Positions 38,032-50,949 of a stretch of DNA of 64,000 nt are shown here, piece after piece. The stretch is from Paraphysomonas bandaiensis (Eukaryota > Chrysophyceae), in assembly GCA_965644295.1 (NCBI GenBank), contig CBFFRP010000216.1, positions 62,001 through 126,000 of the forward strand, written 5' to 3'. Both the position numbers and the translations under genes were made by a program. The notes below the pieces were generated by a model that was not told the origin of the DNA, made no database searches, and worked only from the letters and a program-made list of their open reading frames with translations. The first letter of the stretch is position 1; each line of letters opens with the position of its first letter.

Positions 38032-38325
38032 TATTAGAATATGGATCTTATTCTAGTATATTCAGTATGTCACTTCAAGACAATGTACGAGAATACAGTG
38101 AAATATAGTGATGTACAAATGCTGTGATGATATTGAGAAACTGAAATAGTTTGATCGTTCAAGATATGTTCAGTAACGAGAGGTTCGCATATGTAGGATA
38201 TTATGCAGGGATTATAATGAGTTAGTGTTGGTTATCACAACTTCGTGTAAACGATATTAATAAATCTATCTAGTCTTACGACAAATTCTCTCTGTGATCT
38301 AGTGTAAAATGAGCGTTTCTCAACA
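38032..38325 (+). repeat. Right LTR of copia element
   Basis: 294 bp, apparently identical to the left LTR and followed by the AGCCA duplication. Confidence 0.93.
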
Positions 38326-38864
38326 AGCCATAGTGTAGGCTCACTGGTACACCACCTATCACACCAAGGCTTAGCACTGACTCCACCACCCGCCTACCCG
38401 TGTATCAAAGTGGCTGACTGCATAGATCACGCGCATATTCTGTTGCCGCCCCACCTGTGTTCACGTTCGCTAAGATTACACGGGATTTCTATACCTACTA
38501 GCACGGCAATTGGCCGAGCCCCTCCTTCCCCTGAATGTGCGGGGTTTCTCGTAATCATGTATGGACCATTCAAGTAGTTTAATCAACACTAGAACTTTAC
38601 TAGGACACGCCCTCGGAATGGGACAATTACTATAAAAAATCAGTGTTCAACGCAGTTAGACTCACAGGTTTACATGTTGTTCTTGGGAATATTTCATGAT
38701 ATAGATTTCTAAACTAAAGTGAGCTGATAGTTATCAACTGTAGAAGACAAAACTCCTGAAATCTGTATATATCAGGCGCTGGTGTTATGGGTTCTCTGTG
38801 TATATATTATATAAAATATCGTGCATTTATTTTATAAATAAACGACTACACACACCCTTTCAGT
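38326..38864. other. Gap between copia element and OGT-like gene
   Basis: No gene seen. The AT-rich end (about 38800-38864) is the likely 3' flank of the minus-strand OGT-like gene. Confidence 0.45.
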
Positions 38865-41800
38865 CTAAAATACTACTTTATGAAAGAATGACAACCACTC
38901 CAGTGCAACTTCTCGATTCCTATGAATCCTTTCCTTAAACTTCATAGCAATTGCTCGAGACTGTTGACTTCGAAAGTCATAATTAAACACTAATTTTTGT
39001 ACAAGCTCACTATAGTGTGAGGCATTATTTGCTACAAGATCAGTGTGATCCATTTGCTGATACATACCCAACGAATACCTTCCCCTATAAAAAAGTAATT
39101 CGAAATTATATCGTAACTACTGCATATAAATATATAATATACACATGAATAGTTGAACACAAAAAATATATGCAGTAATCTGCATACAAAACACTGCACG
39201 ATGTAATACTTCACGCTTACAAGGTTGTTCTTGATAATACCTGACGTGTTCAAGAGGAAGTGTCACCATAGGAATTCCGTTAGACATGGCATCGTGAGAA
39301 GTCAAACAACCTACATGACAATATCACAAGCTATTAAGATATTTACCGAACTAATACACATGCAACACTTCCCCAGATCAGTAAATTAAAATTTTATGAT
39401 CACAATAATAAATCAGAAACAATCAGAAACGCCGCATAGGGCCTATGGTAAAGAGAAATGTAGTAACCCACGCTACGCAAGTGGTAGTCTACCTCCATAA
39501 GGAAAAGTATCAAGCACCACAGTAGCATGAAGAAGCAAATCAATGTAGTGATTATAGTGTACAAATCTCAAGCGATGTAACACGTAGAGTGGATCCCTTT
39601 CAGAAAGAAAGTCCCTTGAAGTGCGATTCACACGATCGTGGCGACTCCAATCCACGTTTCCACAACAACTTCCCGTTGTCGATTGACCATCTCGCACAGA
39701 TCGACAGCAAATTTCCTGTTGCTTTTCTCTCCATCTCTCATATATCAGGCGGTTCCAGGAACTAACTTTCTCACGTATTACGATAATGTACATATTTTCA
39801 GGTGTATTGGACAGAATATCGAATATCACGTCATCAAAATCAGGGTGTAACTTAAAAAGGCGCCCTATAACTACTCCATACTTGGACCCATCCGGAATAC
39901 CGTAAGTAGATAGAGGAGGAGAAGATTCAGGACTTATCTGTACACAGCCAATATGAAGCGGCACGTGATATTTCTTGTATAACATGTTCGTAGTTCATGC
40001 TTACATGTCAATACAGAGTAGACAGAATAGTGGCCACGACTATCAAACACAATGCAACCGTTGTAGAGTCAGTTGTACACACTACCGTAATAGTACCTGA
40101 ATATAGGGGGCAGTATTCATATTACTCATGCGCACTAGTTGTTCCGTATAATGCGAGGGACCAGCATTCGGAACCTAAACGAATAGTTAAATTGTACACA
40201 AGATATGAATATTTCCATAAATCAGCAACTATGCTCAACTCCATGTGGATATGTCCAACAAAATAAACACATTTTCACAATGGCAGCATATAAACACTAT
40301 ACCTCAATATCCAATCCGAAAAAAAAGTCTATGGATGGCGATGCAGTAGTAATGGGGTGTCCCCACCATGCCACCTACAAACCAACAGTAATAGTATTTA
40401 CATAACAGAAACTGATAGCAAATGATATACCTGTATAGGTGCCAGCCGCGCATGTGCTAGCACATAACTCAACATGTCCATACCTACGTCACCGAATACT
40501 AATATGTCCAAACTATAATCCTCTCCGCCGACCACTTCCCTAATTACCTCAACGTCATCAGAAATACGTATAAATCTAACTCCTAGAACATTGTCTAATA
40601 TGTCTGTTATCTGGTCCTGTTTTCGACTGCCATCAGTAATTTGCTTGTCGATAAAAAACACGTAGACCGATATATTATACGTTTGTGTAGCGATTTCGAG
40701 TCGAAGATACGCTAGCAGTTCTGCCAAAATGCGGCCAATAGAATGGTCGTAGAAGTAAGACGACAGAAAACCAACACGAATTTCTTCCCCTGCAGATTTT
40801 TCCAAATTCTCTCTATTTTCGGATTGACGCTGAAGTCTGGGAGATACATAACTAAATTCGGGACATAGTTGCTGAAAAGCATTGCTGATAGCGGTTTGGA
40901 TATCTTTATCATTGAGACCCTGGTGGGCCATATGAAACGGTGTAGAAGCACTATCCGACGTTAGATCCTAAAATATAAATTATAACACGATAACTATAAA
41001 ACATTAAATGTCCGCTGATATCGCCAGTCGATTAACAGGTAAACCCGAATATATACAATATCTACCTGCAACGATACAGTGATATGATTGTCCCTAATAT
41101 CATCTGTAAAGATCTGGAGATCCTCTATCATATGTTCTCTAAATGTTAGAGCAATATTGCTATCTGGAGGCACAGGGGGAATTGTGAGAAGAACACGAAG
41201 CCTGTGCACTGCAGAATTCGCAGTCATATCTTGTTTACGGTAGAGCAATTCAACCTTTATCACAGAATTACAACTAATACATAAAGCTAGTCCATCTGCA
41301 CACATGATACATATTCTGCACATATTACCTTACCTTTGATGCATACTTTGTGGCTATATCTAGCAGGCCTCGAATTCTATAACACTCAGCAAGCAAATTT
41401 GAGGACCGTAGAACTACCCTCTTGTCATCAGAGTCAACTACATAATGAGCCAATATCATTGCTTGGTCATATTTTTCTAAATTAAAAAGTTCCTCTGCAG
41501 CAGCAAGTACATCTGACGAACTAAACACGTTCAAATTCTCAAGTAAATCGTCACTTCCAAAGCGTAGTCTAGAGTCATTCCGGACAAGGCCATTGTACAA
41601 ATCCAATGTCATACTCTTAGCTTTATTAAATTCTTCTATAGTCGTTGTATCTGCATTATAAAGCCATTCATTCATATCAACACTATGCAGTAACTCGACT
41701 GGAGATACTCCGCGCAGATAATCCTCAACACTGCTGCTGTAACGCTCCTCGACTTCGATCCGAAACGAGTCCTCATCCACACAATGCAGTTGAGAACACA

Positions 41801-41978
41801 AGAATTGTACTGTACTCTTCACACTATTGAGCATAGGATCGATAATGACCTGCAACTCCTGCCCTTGGAATGAAGCCAGAGTAACTGCATGAGTCCTCAT
41901 GTCTCTTGTGAAGGCCTCTGCTACGGAGACAACAGACACAAGCAGCAGCAGCAGCAGATAGTGTATTGAACATAACAT
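38865..41978 (-). CDS. Signal-peptide-bearing O-GlcNAc transferase-like (GT41/SPINDLY type), 8 exons
   Basis: Exons 41978-41334, 41254-41066, 40967-40431, 40374-40303, 40174-40097, 39973-39493, 39310-39241 and 39084-38865 join to 763 residues. An alternative first junction, 41329/41273, also keeps frame. Residues 1-22 form a strong signal peptide. Residues about 30-290 are helical with TPR-like helices. The C-terminal half carries GT41 catalytic-domain motifs: VGFLSSYFYDHSIGR, APIQ-VAWWGHPITTASPSIDFF, HYTEQLVRM, LFKLHPDF with the conserved Lys, and LDTFPYGGCLTSHDAMSNGIPMV followed by GRYSLGMYQQM. Known: GT41 enzymes add GlcNAc or fucose to Ser/Thr of nuclear and cytosolic proteins. The leader here argues for a secretory-pathway enzyme (inference). 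Donor sugar and targets are unknown. Confidence 0.9.
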
Positions 41979-43511
41979 TGCGTTTGTTCTTACAGATGAG
42001 GGATTAGGCAGGAGTGATTAGGAGTGTCCTGACCTTGACTGAGGTTCTGATATCGTTATTATGTCACGCTTCTCTGTGCACTGAGTGCCACTCCTCAAGC
42101 AGTGGGCTGTTATGAAGTCCATGGAACAGCACATATACAGCACCAATATCTCCGCTTTTTAGAATAAAATAGAGTTTTTCAGAAAACACGCAGTTTTGAG
42201 ACCCCAATATCCCCATATCATTCAAAACCCGTTACAAAGATATCCGTGCGCCTCTGCACCATCATCTAACGATCACATCTGCTTGTGCACTCCAGTCAGC
42301 ATGTCATGGGGGGTTCTCATGCAGGTCGTGTGTGTATATTGGTCAAGGGAGGTGTGGTTATGGCTGTGAGTATGAGATGAAGGGCCTCTGCATTGGTCAG
42401 TTGCTTGTGTTGGATCGCATGGATGGTCGTGCAGATGGAGGGCTGACTGGACCATAATATTCAATACAATTCAACCGAAATAAAGTGTTTGTTGAAGGTC
42501 GATTATAGACCATCGTGAGTGTGGAAGGATTGTATCGGCATGTAGCTATGAAGCGGAAATATGTACCGACTCTAAAGCTTTCAACTCATGGGGTATAGGA
42601 CTTTAAGAGTTTCGGTGAGAGCGGAAGCGGCCCAGGATGATGGGGTCTAGAGCAACGGAGTCATCTAGTGGAGTGCGGCGTATGCTCTTGTGGGCAAGCG
42701 TGTCCACAATCAGAGCAAAGGCTATTGGTATAGCACTTATCCCAGGCGCAGACTATTTCTCGTATGCACTTGGTCAATGGTGTGTTGTATAAGTAGCCAG
42801 TCACTGCGTAGACCATGAGATATTCTTGCGTGAAGTTCGTTTTTTATTCACAATAATGTCTAACTTAAACCGCAATTAACTAAACGTAACAATTGAACAT
42901 GTATGAACATATCTCACAGGTGTAATGCAATTTCTTAGATCGATAATGCAAGAGCATTATAATTTGTCTATCCATGATTTTGCCACATGTATCCTTCATT
43001 CAGTGAACAGTCGAATTTAGAAATTTTATAGACTTTGTAGCCAGCTATGAAATCCGACTTCTTTAATTGCGTGTTCCGTATTAACTCAGAATTGCGCCTG
43101 CCTCACAATACCCCACGAATCAGAAACTAAACGTGCGAAGAAGAAACAGTTTGGGTTGAGGGTTTTGTAATCACAATGATAATGTAAGATGGGGGGACAA
43201 TCATATGCCATATAATAATGTAATATATAAATGACTTGTTACAATACATAGAAAAGAGTTTGATATCACTTTTTAAAATTATAATATAGTATAAATTTAG
43301 TGGATCTATTATCCTCCGAACGTAGCTGTTTTTTATTCTCAAGTATATTTTATCGATTACTGTCGCCATGTGAAGAATAATGCTGTGCAATGAGGGGCGC
43401 AATAAATAATGTTGGGCTATAGTCATTCATACATTTGATATATTCTTGAATTATTACAAATATTCTCCATGGCTGATTCTATACTTCTACAAAGCTCGTG
43501 ACAGCCTTATA
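41979..43511. other. Intergenic, nothing recognised
   Basis: Short frames only. The part nearest 43511 is AT-rich 3' flank of the MRD1-like gene; the part near 41979 is the OGT-like promoter. Confidence 0.45.
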
Positions 43512-46500
43512 TTATTCCATATACATTGCCCCTGCAGTACTACTTTGATTTTTCGAATCTAAAATGTCACCAACTTTTCTCTTCCTACTAGCAGCAGCTG
43601 CTGCAGTTTTAATGGCCTTGGCATCTTGCTTTGCCTTGACTCGCAGTCCTTCCATATCTTCAGAGTCGTCCTTAGCGTATTCAATCACCAAATGGCGGCC
43701 ATACATATGGGTATTCGTTAAAGCCGCCTTGGCAGCGGCTGCTTCTTGTTTTGTGTTGAAGTCAACGAACGCAAATCCACGGTGCACCCCTCCGAGCTTT
43801 TTCGGAATGCGAATCGTCTTAACTGACCCAAACGAAGAAAATAAGGCTCTCAACTCCTCCTTAGTAGCTTGAAATGCAACGTTACGCACAATGAGTTTAT
43901 TTGTACCGTCCTTTTCCTTAGCGGCGGCAGCAACGGCCGCAGGTGCGGCAGATAAGCGCTTATCAGATGGTTTCACTTCGAGTGAGTGTCCATCTAGCAC
44001 AGTTTTATCTATCCGCCCCACCATACTACTCGCCCCACTCGTTTTAGTGAACTCAATAAATCCAAACCCCATCGATATATTGTGCCCGTTCTTCTGTTTT
44101 TGAGGTATGGATACTGCCCGAATTTCTCCTCGATTGATACCGAGCTTTCCAGTCAAATGACGCATCAAACCATCCTCCGTTGTAATAAAATTCAAGTTTT
44201 TCACAAATAATGTCGAATAGTCTCCTAAGTCATCTGCAGCTGGAGTTGAGGTCGAAGCAGTAGGAGTTGATGGGGAATTTTTCTTAGATTTTTCTCTATT
44301 TTCAGCAGTAGCTTTTGATTTATCAATAGTATTTAGTGGTGCCCATTCAAGATATAATGGTACGTGATGGTATCGCCTGTACGCCAGGCCACTGAATGCC
44401 TTGCGTGCATCAGCAGGTTCGATGAAATCTACTAACGCAACTGTTTTGCTCTTTGGGACCAGAAAGGAAGAAATGGCACCATACCTATATGAGCATTAGG
44501 TTTTGAGAGATAGATGTCCACCGCATACATATACAGCTTCATGTAAACTACTTAAACAAAAACTAAACAATGTACCTTGAAAACATGTCCTCTAGCTCAT
44601 CTGGCACCATATCATGTGGGAGATTTTTGATAAGCATTGTCGTTGAACTTCGTTTCACATCCTTGGTAGTGCCATCCGATTTTGAAGACGAAGTGTTTCT
44701 GCCTTTTTTTGATGAGGATAGGGCAGATTCTAACACCTCCAAGTCTACACCATGCGCTGCGAAATATTCCTTATTTTCCTGGAGAACGTGTGTTTCGCCT
44801 ATAGCCAGACGGACAGCAAGTTCTCCTCCTCCCGATCCATCAGTGTCCAAAATTTCGCCACGAGACACTCCATACCTAAAAAAGAGCATAAGGAACATTC
44901 GTCCTAGAATATATTATTTGATTTTCATGTAGTATTCATTAATTTCAGGGAATTTTAAGGCTGATGACACATCCACAGCACAATAGCAACGTTTAATACG
45001 TCACAAGCAGGATTCATTAATCTATTCATGTGCATGACTACAAATGCAAAGTACAATACCTATCTGATAGAGAATCCACAACCGCATCGGATCGTACAAA
45101 TGACGCATTCCACCCTTCACGCTTGTTCGCCATTTTCCTTCTCTCTTCTTCTTTCTTACGCTGAAATGCACTCAAATGAGAGTTCTTTAAGTTATTGTCG
45201 TTGTCTTCTTGCTTTTTATGTTGAGACTTAGCAAAAAGAACATGCAATAGGCGGCCTTGAAACGATGTACCGTCAAGCGCCTCCAAAGCCTTTTGAGAAT
45301 GTTCTGGGAACATAAACTGCACAAACCCGAAGCCTTTTCCTCTTCGATCCGCATCTAGTGGGAGGTGTGTCTACAGAAGAAAAATTTGAATGGGTTTTGA
45401 TACGAAGTATAACACAAAAAACATAAATATTTATTCAAGTTCTATTCTATCTAGTAGAAGCTACGATACAGAATGAACATAGTAAATCAATTCATATTAT
45501 ATTAAACGGTAAATTATATTATACTGTATATAGAGCAGTGGTACCTGCGAAACTGGACCAAACTGGCTGAAAAGCTCAGTCAACTCTTCTTCGCTGCAGC
45601 CAAATGGCAAGTTACGGACAAATAATCGTCCATCCTCCCCTTCCATCTCCTCCTCCTCTGCTGGTTCATCAACGTCCATACTACTTCCTCCTTCCACATC
45701 TACATTTTCCTCTTCGATTACATCAGTTTCGTTTCTAACTTCGTCATCATTTTCGTCGTCATCGAAGTTATCCACAAATCTAACTTCTTTAGTCGCTTTA
45801 TTAGACTTCGACTTCTTGTGTGAAGGAGAACTTCCATCACCATCATCACTTTCATTGTCTTCTTGACTATTATTATCGGAATCACTATCTGAATCAGAGT
45901 CCGAAATATGCTTGCTGACTTTCGCACGAAGAAAATCCATATCGGATAAAGGAGCAGATTTGCTCACACCTTTACCTTTAACTTCGTCTTCACTTTCTTC
46001 GTCCTCACTACTACTACCTTCATGCACAAGGGCACCTTTGGCACTTTCTTGGTATTCTTCATCACTGCTGTCGTCATCACTACGTTGATATATGTCATGT
46101 TACGACAAAGTGTACTGCTAAACTACTGACCTCATTGGGTTTAACGTCTTCATTTGCTGCTCCTGAAGAGCCTTATAACTATCGTCATTATCCCAAACAT
46201 TTGCTTGACGGCGGCTTTTCATAGCCTCCATGAACTCCAGTTTGGAACGGTCAATGGGTTTCTTTTCAGGTTTGGTGTCCTTTTTCTTCTCTGCAATTTT
46301 GGCAGCCTCTTTCTCCTTTTCTTTTTGAATCTTTTCAAGTTTTTGTTTGGTATGACGACTTTTTGCCGAGCTTAAAGTCGGGTCACCCAGTGGTTTTGCC
46401 ACTTCAACACTCATTCTAGCTGTTTGAATGAAGGTATTGTTGAAATACTTTTGAGCCTCTTGACATTGCGCTTCATTGCGAAATCCAATAAACGCAAACT

Positions 46501-46627
46501 GACGCGACTTTCCACTCTTAGTTTTAAGAATGCGAACATCTGTTACCTCTCCTTTACTGCTAAATAAATCCTTCAGTTGTTTTTCATTTGTTGTTTTCCC
46601 GATATTCTTAACTATTAATCGGGACAT
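43512..46627 (-). CDS. MRD1: Multiple-RRM ribosome biogenesis protein (MRD1/RBM19 type), 5 exons
   Basis: Exons 46627-46131, 46079-45545, 45370-45060, 44875-44576 and 44484-43512 join to 871 residues. Five RNA-recognition motifs are visible from their RNP2 starts: RLIVKNI (about 3), RLFVRNLPF (about 312), TMLIKNLPH (about 526), TLFVKNLNF (about 638) and KLIVRNVAF (about 743), each followed by an RNP1-like GFGFV/RGFAFV strand. The linker after RRM1 is Lys/Glu-rich with the R-x-x-A-x-V-W-D-N-D segment, then a long acidic Ser/Asp/Glu stretch. Five RRMs match yeast MRD1; animal RBM19 has six. Known role: nucleolar pre-rRNA processing at the A0-A2 sites in the U3 small-subunit processome. The order and spacing make this a confident orthologue call. 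Confidence 0.93.
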
Positions 46628-47270
46628 AGTAACACGTGAGCGCTGTGACGGTTATCTTCTGCTCACAAACACTGACATTTCAATTAACAGATTCCTTCTT
46701 ATTCGACAGTGTGACTGGTATTAAACTGACCCAGTAGATGATGAGGGTTAATTTAGTAGAGAGCAGCTCTTATCTATCCAACCAGTAACACATCTATGTA
46801 TGTATGTGTGTAGAGTACATTCTATATATACATGTACAGTACAGTACAGTATAGTCAAACAACCCACACCATTGAACCACTTGTATCAAATCATTTTACA
46901 GGAATGCTTCTGGAAGGCTTTTCATTTGATAATGCACTTGGAAGGCCAATTCTCCATTTCTTCCGAGAACTTGAAGAAAATGTGGGGTTTATACCTCTAA
47001 AAACCAAGGAAATGTGGGTATAAAACACAGGTTATTATAATTTGTGGGAGTGTTGTTCTACGGCTTTTGGGCAGAGTACTTTGCCGTATATATGATCTCA
47101 TATATTCCCTTATTAACCAGTCTCATCTTATATTACCCTGCCATGATCATGAGATGAAGGAGAGTAGAAGATATTAATCGACACTGTTGCCACAGTTACA
47201 CACAATATATAATCATTCTTTATTTTAATCTGCGCTAAGAGTGCAGTGTACAGTATAGCGAGTAGAGGTA
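46628..47270. promoter_or_regulatory. Divergent spacer between MRD1 and F-box-like genes
   Basis: A 643-bp head-to-head region. It holds a short TATG/TGTA microsatellite-like tract near 46796-46850. No defined motif could be assigned. Confidence 0.4.
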
Positions 47271-48005
47271 ATGAGAAGGGCTCTAGCTAACAGTGACAGA
47301 GTCGGAGAAGAAACTACTCAATTGCTGCGGTCGAATATCAGCACACGAAATAATTACCAAACATACAGTGATTTGTGTAATCGAGCTTTGCGAAGTTTAG
47401 AGCTACTTACTGTGCAAGGACCTCGGGCAAACACTGTTCCCAGCGTAAATGAGACACCGACTGCACGGTTCAGAGGTTCTGTGTATTTACCACTTCAATT
47501 CTTTGTCGATTTGGGAGATTATCTGGACGGCAGATCGTTTCGGTCGCTGCAATGCGTCTCTAAAAGTATTTTTAGTGCCCTGACTCTGGCACAATATAAT
47601 GATATAGAATCCGGTATGCCAATGTATCGAATTGACCCGTCCAACATCAGCAACAGACTACGCGGGGCTGTAGCAGCTACGAGCCCGCACAATATGACGC
47701 CTCGTAGTTTCGTATCCCATGATGATTTGGAAGATGACGTTCAGTCAGAAGTGGATATTGATAGCGCCAGCGACGTGTTCATGGCACCAGTATCGAGGAT
47801 ACAGTCGCTTGGTCAATTTTTGACCAGTACTACGCTATTATGTATGCTGGCAATAGGCATTTATTGGGTTATTACCCACCAGTTTGCGAGTATGGACAAC
47901 TTATTTGTGCTGAGTGCTGGAATTTGTTTGATTATTGTTGTATACATGCTCTCCATATGGGAAAGGTTGCGGCTTAGTGATTCGTTCTACTTGACTCTCA
48001 GTTGA
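47271..48005 (+). CDS. F-box-like protein with two C-terminal membrane helices
   Basis: Single exon, 244 residues from the ATG at 47271. Residues about 70-105 (LPLQFFVDLGDYLDGRSFRSLQCVSKSIFSAL) follow the F-box pattern Leu-Pro..., Leu, Leu..., V-C-K. Known F-boxes recruit SKP1-cullin ubiquitin ligases. Two hydrophobic helices at about 183-201 and 207-227 suggest tail-anchoring in a membrane with the F-box facing the cytosol (inference). An acidic Ser/Asp linker (about 145-165) sits between. F-box-like helices are easy to over-call by eye, so the assignment needs a profile test; the membrane helices are clear. No introns. Confidence 0.72.
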   Translation: MRRALANSDRVGEETTQLLRSNISTRNNYQTYSDLCNRALRSLELLTVQGPRANTVPSVNETPTARFRGSVYLPLQFFVDLGDYLDGRSFRSLQCVSKSIFSALTLAQYNDIESGMPMYRIDPSNISNRLRGAVAATSPHNMTPRSFVSHDDLEDDVQSEVDIDSASDVFMAPVSRIQSLGQFLTSTTLLCMLAIGIYWVITHQFASMDNLFVLSAGICLIIVVYMLSIWERLRLSDSFYLTLS

Positions 48006-48592
48006 GAAATATAAAACTATTGGTATAGGAAATAAGACGACTTCATCCTATCATGCTAGTATGAAATTAGCGTTTTGGGTTATTTCTTTCGTAGTTGTAT
48101 GCTCCAATTGGGTTGGGTGACGCGAATGCTTGAATTCGTTGTGCTCAAGATGATCTAGCAGTTTATATTACCTTCTTTTTTGTGAATCAGTTAAATAATA
48201 TTATTTTAACTTCTGATGAATAAGCGAATAGTTTTAGATATAGATATATTAGTATCAACGTATAGCATCTTGCCTAGATGGCTGGTATAGGTTCGTCTCA
48301 TTGTGACTTTCTTAAGATTGGGATTCGTGCTTGATAACAGCATTGTACCCAAAAAGATAGATAATTAAAATCAGCCTCTTTTAAGATTTTCTTTTAGCAG
48401 TTGGCTCATGGTGTTTAAAGATCATGAAAATGTAATTAGTTTATGATTGTGCTTCAAAATGAGTATTTTCATTATAAACGACCATAACGATTGGCATTCA
48501 ATATAATGATAACACCGTTTCTACGAAAGATGTAAAAAACAATAACGACAACTATGAGGGACGAAGTCTGCTGCACGTAAGATAGTTCTCTA
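48006..48592. other. Convergent 3' flanks, no gene
   Basis: AT-rich space between two converging genes. It contains the terminators of both but no feature I can name. Confidence 0.4.
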
Positions 48593-50453
48593 TCACCAAC
48601 TTTCTCCTTCAGGCTCGTCGTCGCTTTCACTGCCAGCCTTGTATCCATTTTCACCAGACACTAAAACATTTACACCATATTAGACAAATATAGCAATACA
48701 AATCGGTTCACAGTCTTCTGCGTTGAACTTACCATCATATATACTGGATCTATTGCGAAAAGTACTATTGATACATCGATTGCAAACCTGACCATATAAA
48801 GCGTTACTGTTGGTACAAAGCAGATCACTTGTAGTATACAAATTGTTATGACAGAGGAACTGGAAAATATACACGCAATATATAGAACATTATAACACCC
48901 ATGAATCAAAATATATCACCCCACTTACACGCTGTTTTTTGCCGCCGATACGAACTTTTTTGCCGCAGCAGTTGTTACAGAAGACCTCACCACAGGCGCG
49001 GCAATGATGCTTCCGTTTGGTCATTGAAAATGTAGCAAGACATCTACATATTAATACGAATATAAGGGAAGCCACACCACTCACAAAGCATATAGAGTTA
49101 GCATCTATTATATCAATTGCAAGTGATTGTGTCGTGGACAAACCAACTTACTCCATGCATATTAATACGTGTTTACTGTCCACCCACTCTGTCCTCGGCG
49201 TAATTTCGCCCTCATCCACAGAAATAGATGGCGTACTGGTAGCATTACTTTGTGACGTGTCCGCTATCGAAACAGCGGTTGCAGATAGCCGACGCGAATG
49301 TTTATTGCCATGGAGATCACTTGATTTCTCTAACTCATCAAGATGTTTCATGCGGTCCGTTTCAGCATTCTGACGTTGTCGAATTTCACCTTCAGCCCAC
49401 CACTGTATAGAATTTAATTATTACTTATCTCGTCTTTATATCGTAACTACTCATACTACAAAAATTTAGGAAACATACCTGCATGACGTCGACTTTACTA
49501 ACTCTAACTCTCAGCATCGGTGGGTCATCATCCACGGCGTTGTTTGATTTGAATGAAAGACCAAAATGGGTTTCACCAAGTATCAAGGGCAATTTAATCT
49601 CTGATGGAGTAGTATTATCCACATGGCACTTCAGAGAGCTAAGGGGGATATCTGTTTCAGCTAGCACATCATCATTTATTAAATGTTCATCCATGACTGT
49701 GAAATGGATACTCCCATTTATTCTGTCCTCGTCACTCACCTGGAAGATGAAGCTATTGGTTGGGTCGAAACAAGGATAGTTGTCGTACTTGACCACCTCC
49801 GTTTTTCTTTTACACCCAGATACCTCCACCACCACATAAGCTGATACAGGGCGGCCTACAAAACGTACTAAGCGGGATTTTAAATTCGTACACTCCATTA
49901 CAGTAACTGTAACTGTAGCAGGCACTGGTGGGGGTTTCGGACTAAAATAAGGTGGTTTCAGAGTCATTTCTAAAGGAATCGATGGTGATGATGAAGCTGG
50001 TAATAAAGATGATACAAACGCTGTATCTCTAGCAACCTCATTTGTAACAGTTCCACATGTGTCATCTTGGAAAAAGTTAGAGGCAGGAGTATTTTTAACT
50101 AGTACAATACGTGTAATTAACATGCAATTCCAATCTAATGCGAAGCCCATATTCGAACTAACTTGACCAATCTTTCCGCACAACATGAATCGAGTTTGTC
50201 GTCCATTTTTCATGAGGCGTAAATGCTGTAACTGAGAGGTATCTAATCGACAAGACGGCTGCGTGAGCTTCGAGTGTGTCTCTTTCAAGCATATCATCGT
50301 GTCGTCAACTCCAGACACACCCGATGAATCATGAAAACTAAATTGAACAGTACAATCTGGAGAGAGAAGCAACTCAACTGAACTAAAATCACCACTAATA
50401 TAAGACTTCCACCACACTTTAGTGGACTCCAACAGCTCTGTACTATTATCCAT
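48593..50453 (-). CDS. C2 + FYVE domain protein (5 exons)
   Basis: Exons 50453-49479, 49402-49152, 49043-48929, 48787-48733 and 48660-48593 join to 487 residues. The N-terminus (about 5-115) resembles an NTF2/SnoaL-like fold (WWKSYISGDFSSVELLLSPD). A C2-like beta-sandwich spans about 180-320 with VTVTVMECTNLKSR and Asp-rich loops. The C-terminus holds a FYVE-type zinc finger spread over exons 2-4: W-V-D at about 400, C-x2-C (CMEC), the signature R/K-K-H-H-C-R-A-C-G, VFCNNCC, then CNRC. Known: FYVE domains bind PI3P on endosomes. Inference: an endosomal membrane protein using C2 and FYVE for dual lipid contact. The basic motif reads KRKHHCR rather than the canonical RRHHCR. The acidic C-terminal tail ends ESW. 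Confidence 0.87.
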
Positions 50454-50949
50454 ACTTTGACACTATAATCACTATCGCACTATAAGCTACTTATAACTAC
50501 AGTGTTCAGTACCAACCCATGAATCATTCTATTAATCATGCTGGAATCTACAGGACATCGTGTGCGTCTTTCGTACCAGTCTGATACGACTCGAGTCGAA
50601 ATATAAGCAACAAACGTATGCACCTTCTAAAAACTCCGTCCCGTCCTATTTCTGCAGTATTTCGTCCATATGTTAAGAAATACTCCAGTTTCGTTGGTGT
50701 GTGATTGCCAAAATATCCGAGTTGTATGCCTCTCAATATATTCCTTATACAAAATTACAGTAATTTTCGATTATTTTCACAATTTCACGAAAACCAGTAT
50801 TTTCAAGCGTCATATAACACAGTCGCCAGGATATGCAGATATTCATACGCAAGTGAGACTCTGCATGCTCCCCAGTAGCACACCACGAATTCAACACACA
50901 CAGTTCTGATATCGAGATCACTGTCGTTACCTGTGTTGCATAAGGCCAT
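50454..50949. promoter_or_regulatory. Divergent spacer between FYVE and membrane-protein genes
   Basis: A 496-bp head-to-head region with no assignable motif. Confidence 0.4.

Larger units (their letters stand above)
32819..38325 (+). mobile_element. Ty1/copia LTR retrotransposon, near-intact and young
   Basis: Two 294-bp LTRs (32819-33112 and 38032-38325) look identical by eye. They are flanked by a perfect 5-bp target-site duplication AGCCA (32814-32818 and 38326-38330). The integrase-before-RT gene order defines Ty1/copia. Internal signals: a primer-binding-site-like TGGTAGC at 33113 and a purine tract GAGTGGGAG at 38023-38031 directly before the right LTR. LTR identity implies very recent insertion. 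One coding frameshift is present near 37520. Confidence 0.95.
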
